Source: Desulfurococcales archaeon
Lineage (GTDB): Archaea > Thermoproteota > Thermoprotei_A > Sulfolobales > AG1
Length of the DNA stretch: 7,982 bases
Assembly: GCA_026990885.1 (NCBI GenBank)
Contig: JALXCO010000061.1
Span: 1-7,982, forward strand
Reading direction: 5' to 3'
How positions within the stretch are numbered: position 1 is the stretch's first letter; every line of letters starts with the position of its first letter. A model generated the notes under the pieces. That model was not told where the DNA came from. It did no database searches and saw only the letters and a program-made list of their open reading frames with translations. Both the position numbers and the translations under genes were made by a program. Shown piece by piece: positions 6,128-7,982 of the stretch.

Positions 6128-7349
6128 TCTAACTTCTGAAAAGATTAGAGACTACCTGGTGGATGTCCTCAAAAACATTGTTGCGATCCCAACAGTTAAT
6201 CCTCCCGGAAAAAACTATGGTGATGCCGCAAGGTATCTGGCTGATAGATTGAGGGATAATGGATTCGACGTTGATCTTATAGAGGTCCCCGAGGAGTATC
6301 TAGATAAGCACTATCCATACTCCCCACAGCATAAGGGGCATACAAGGTTGATTGTCTACGCTAAGAGCGGGAAGGGGACCCCCAAAATACACTTCAACGG
6401 GCACTACGATGTTGTTCCGCCTGGAAGCGGCTGGTCTAGAGATCCCTTCAGCCCCACTGTGGAGGGTGACAGAATCTATGGGAGAGGCACCACGGATATG
6501 AAGGGTGGGATAGCTTCTATAGTTGGGTTAACCAGGCTCATCTATCTAGGGTACGCTGAACCCAAATACACTGTAGAGATATCGTTTGTTCCGGACGAAG
6601 AGTCCGGCGGTATAGGAGCAAAGTACCTTGTTGAGGAGGTTGGTGTGAAGCCGGATCACGTTATTATCGGTGAGCCATCGACAAGTAGGGGGATAGTTAT
6701 AGGCCATAAGGGCCTTGTTAGAGGGACAGTTACGGTTCACGGTAAGCAGGTTCACGGTAGCGTTCCTTGGTTCGGTGAAAACGCGTTTGTTAAGGCATCG
6801 AAGCTTGTTTCAGCTTTTATAGATGGCTATGAGAAGGTTTTATCCTCCAGGAAGACGAGATACCCTGTGAAAAGGGCTGAGGGGGTCTCACCAACCATAA
6901 ATCTGGGTGGATTCGCCGAGTCTCTGGCTAGAAAAGACAATACTGTTCCTGGCGAGTTTGTGTTTAGCTATGATAGGAGGGTTATTCCTGAGGAGAATAT
7001 TGATGACGTTATAGAGGAGCTGAAGAGGCATATCGATCAAGCTGCAAGAATGGTTGGTGCTAGATACAGCTTTAGTGTTTTGAGCGCTGTTCCCGCATCA
7101 GTTACGCCTGTAGACTCTAGGATAGTTGAGACCACCAAGGAGTGTGTGGTTAGCAGGCTTAATCTGGAGCCGTCTATATACATGAGCTTCGGCAGGAACG
7201 ATGCTGTGTACTTTAGATCTGTAGGGTCTTACGTGATAAACTACGGCCCTGGAGTTGAGGGTGTGGCCCATATGCCCGACGAGTATAACAGCGTTGACGA
7301 GCTTGTCAGGGTGACTGAGATATATAAGTGTGTTGTAGAGAATATTTGA
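6120..7349 (+). CDS. M20-family zinc metallopeptidase/deacylase (ArgE/DapE-like)
   Basis: This 409-residue protein is a di-zinc amidohydrolase of the M20 family, which cleaves peptide or acyl-amide bonds next to a free carboxylate. The visible metal and catalytic residues are GHYDVVPPG (His codon at 6402, Asp at 6408), GTTDMKGG (bridging Asp at 6495), PDEESGG (catalytic Glu 6597, ligand Glu 6600), IGEPS (Glu 6672) and GVAHMPDE (His 7269). The inserted dimerisation/lid domain (GHKGLVRGTVTVHGKQVHGS to FVFSYDRRV) is intact. The family is often labelled succinyl-diaminopimelate desuccinylase, but crenarchaea have no diaminopimelate wall. A carboxypeptidase, acetylornithine-type or LysW-amino-acid hydrolase role is more credible. 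Sequence alone does not decide the substrate. ATG 6120 is chosen over GTG 6108 because of the well-spaced GGTGA. It is co-transcribed between taw3 and trm5. Confidence 0.88.
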   Translation: MGNLTSEKIRDYLVDVLKNIVAIPTVNPPGKNYGDAARYLADRLRDNGFDVDLIEVPEEYLDKHYPYSPQHKGHTRLIVYAKSGKGTPKIHFNGHYDVVPPGSGWSRDPFSPTVEGDRIYGRGTTDMKGGIASIVGLTRLIYLGYAEPKYTVEISFVPDEESGGIGAKYLVEEVGVKPDHVIIGEPSTSRGIVIGHKGLVRGTVTVHGKQVHGSVPWFGENAFVKASKLVSAFIDGYEKVLSSRKTRYPVKRAEGVSPTINLGGFAESLARKDNTVPGEFVFSYDRRVIPEENIDDVIEELKRHIDQAARMVGARYSFSVLSAVPASVTPVDSRIVETTKECVVSRLNLEPSIYMSFGRNDAVYFRSVGSYVINYGPGVEGVAHMPDEYNSVDELVRVTEIYKCVVENI

Positions 7350-7365
7350 GCGGTACATACCTAAA

Positions 7366-7982
7366 TTGGCTGGTATAGTAAGGAGGATCGCATCTAGGGT
7401 TTTGGGTGAGGATGCGGCTAAAAAGATCTATGGAGGCATGGATGTGGTTGGGGATATAGCTATAATTAGAAAACCCGTAGACTTTGACGATATAGATGCC
7501 TTTAGAAGGCTTGGGGAGGAGATAATCAGAAGCGTTAAGTATATAAGATCTGTGTGGCTCGCCGTAGCCCCCGTAGAGGGTGAGTACAGGTTAAGAAGAC
7601 TCATACATCTTGCTGGCGAGAAAAGGACCGAAACCATCTATCGCGAACACGGATGCGTGTTCAAGGTTGATGTTTCCAGAACCTATATATCTCCTAGATT
7701 AAGCTTTGAGCATATCAGGGTAGCCAAGCTGGTTAACGAGGGTGAGACCGTTATCAACATGTTTGCGGGTGTTGGCTTATTCTCGATTATTATAGCTAGG
7801 CATGCCAGACCCAGAAAGGTTATTTCTATAGATATTAATCCAGACGCCTACAGGCTTATGGTGAAGAATGTATCGCTGAACAGGGTTGAGGGTGTCGTTG
7901 AGCCCGTGTTGGGTGATGCCCTCAAAATAATTGATCTATATAGAGACTCTGCAGAAAGGATCCTTTTACCGCTCCCCGAGCT
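7366..7982 (+). CDS. trm5: tRNA (guanine37-N1)-methyltransferase Trm5 (C-terminus beyond window)
   Basis: Archaeal Trm5 transfers a methyl group from SAM to N1 of G37, which prevents frameshifting and supplies the substrate for wyosine synthesis. About 205 residues are visible. The D2-like part runs from GGMDVVGDIAII to GCVFKVDVSRTYISPRLSFE. It is followed by the Rossmann core NMFAGVGLFSIIIARHA (SAM loop), VISIDINPDAY (acidic ribose-binding end of strand 2), NVSLNRVEG and GDALKI. The window ends in ILLPLPEL, at the place of the catalytic NLP-type motif of Trm5b. An in-frame TAG at 7336-7338 leaves no room for the separate N-terminal D1 domain of Trm5b, so this is a short form. TTG 7366 is the first usual start; ATA 7342 is the only earlier possibility of interest. 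It follows the M20 stop by 16 nt and closes the visible operon. Confidence 0.88.
   Translation, partial: MAGIVRRIASRVLGEDAAKKIYGGMDVVGDIAIIRKPVDFDDIDAFRRLGEEIIRSVKYIRSVWLAVAPVEGEYRLRRLIHLAGEKRTETIYREHGCVFKVDVSRTYISPRLSFEHIRVAKLVNEGETVINMFAGVGLFSIIIARHARPRKVISIDINPDAYRLMVKNVSLNRVEGVVEPVLGDALKIIDLYRDSAERILLPLPE

Noticed and set aside
7342..7365. ATA 7342 as start of trm5, by analogy with the cytochrome gene
   Set aside because: TTG 7366 is available just downstream and leaves the conserved region intact, so a non-canonical start is not required.
1..7982. CRISPR array, insertion sequence or integration site
   Set aside because: No direct repeats with spacers, transposase motifs, terminal inverted repeats or tRNA-adjacent duplications were seen. 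The gene content is core chromosomal, apart from the cytochrome gene.

Overview
The window looks like a hyperthermophilic crenarchaeal (Thermoproteota) chromosome. The evidence is the gene content (a TtuA-type tRNA thiolase, a Taw3 wyosine methyltransferase, an archaeal Trm5, a PP1-arch-type phosphatase), heavy use of AGG/AGA arginine and ATA isoleucine codons, GTG and TTG starts, tight gene packing, and archaeal TATA boxes about 26 nt from start codons, which implies leaderless mRNAs. I cannot name the genus.

Layout. Positions 1-1671 (minus strand) hold a histidine-biosynthesis pair: hisG (ATP phosphoribosyltransferase, long form), then hisD (histidinol dehydrogenase) 1 nt downstream, cut by the window edge. 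A 246-bp divergent intergenic region follows. On the plus strand come an MDP-1-like HAD phosphatase (1918-2436) and a three-helix membrane protein with an outward-facing cytochrome b5 domain and a PepSY-like C-terminus (about 2539-3522). A perfect 25-bp palindrome next to a TATA box precedes the cytochrome gene. Convergent to it on the minus strand are a PPP-family protein phosphatase (3541-4467) and ttuA (4421-5410), whose reading frames overlap by 47 nt. Divergent from ttuA, on the plus strand, lies a compact run: taw3 (5519-6127), an M20 metallopeptidase/deacylase (6120-7349), and trm5 (from about 7366, running off the right edge).

How the genes fit together. ttuA, taw3 and trm5 all modify tRNA: thiolation probably at position 54, and m1G37 and wyosine formation at position 37. 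The 4421-7982 half is therefore a tRNA-modification neighbourhood with a protein phosphatase and an M20 hydrolase embedded in it. hisG-hisD is a normal biosynthetic operon. The MDP-1-like gene has no visible link to its neighbours.

The least ordinary part is 2471-3522. It encodes a predicted membrane-anchored extracellular b-type cytochrome whose open frame has no ATG, GTG or TTG before its first transmembrane helix. It begins either at a non-canonical ATA behind a GGTG-rich ribosome-binding site, or by a +1 shift out of an 11-codon GTG-initiated frame. A strong palindromic operator candidate sits against its core promoter.
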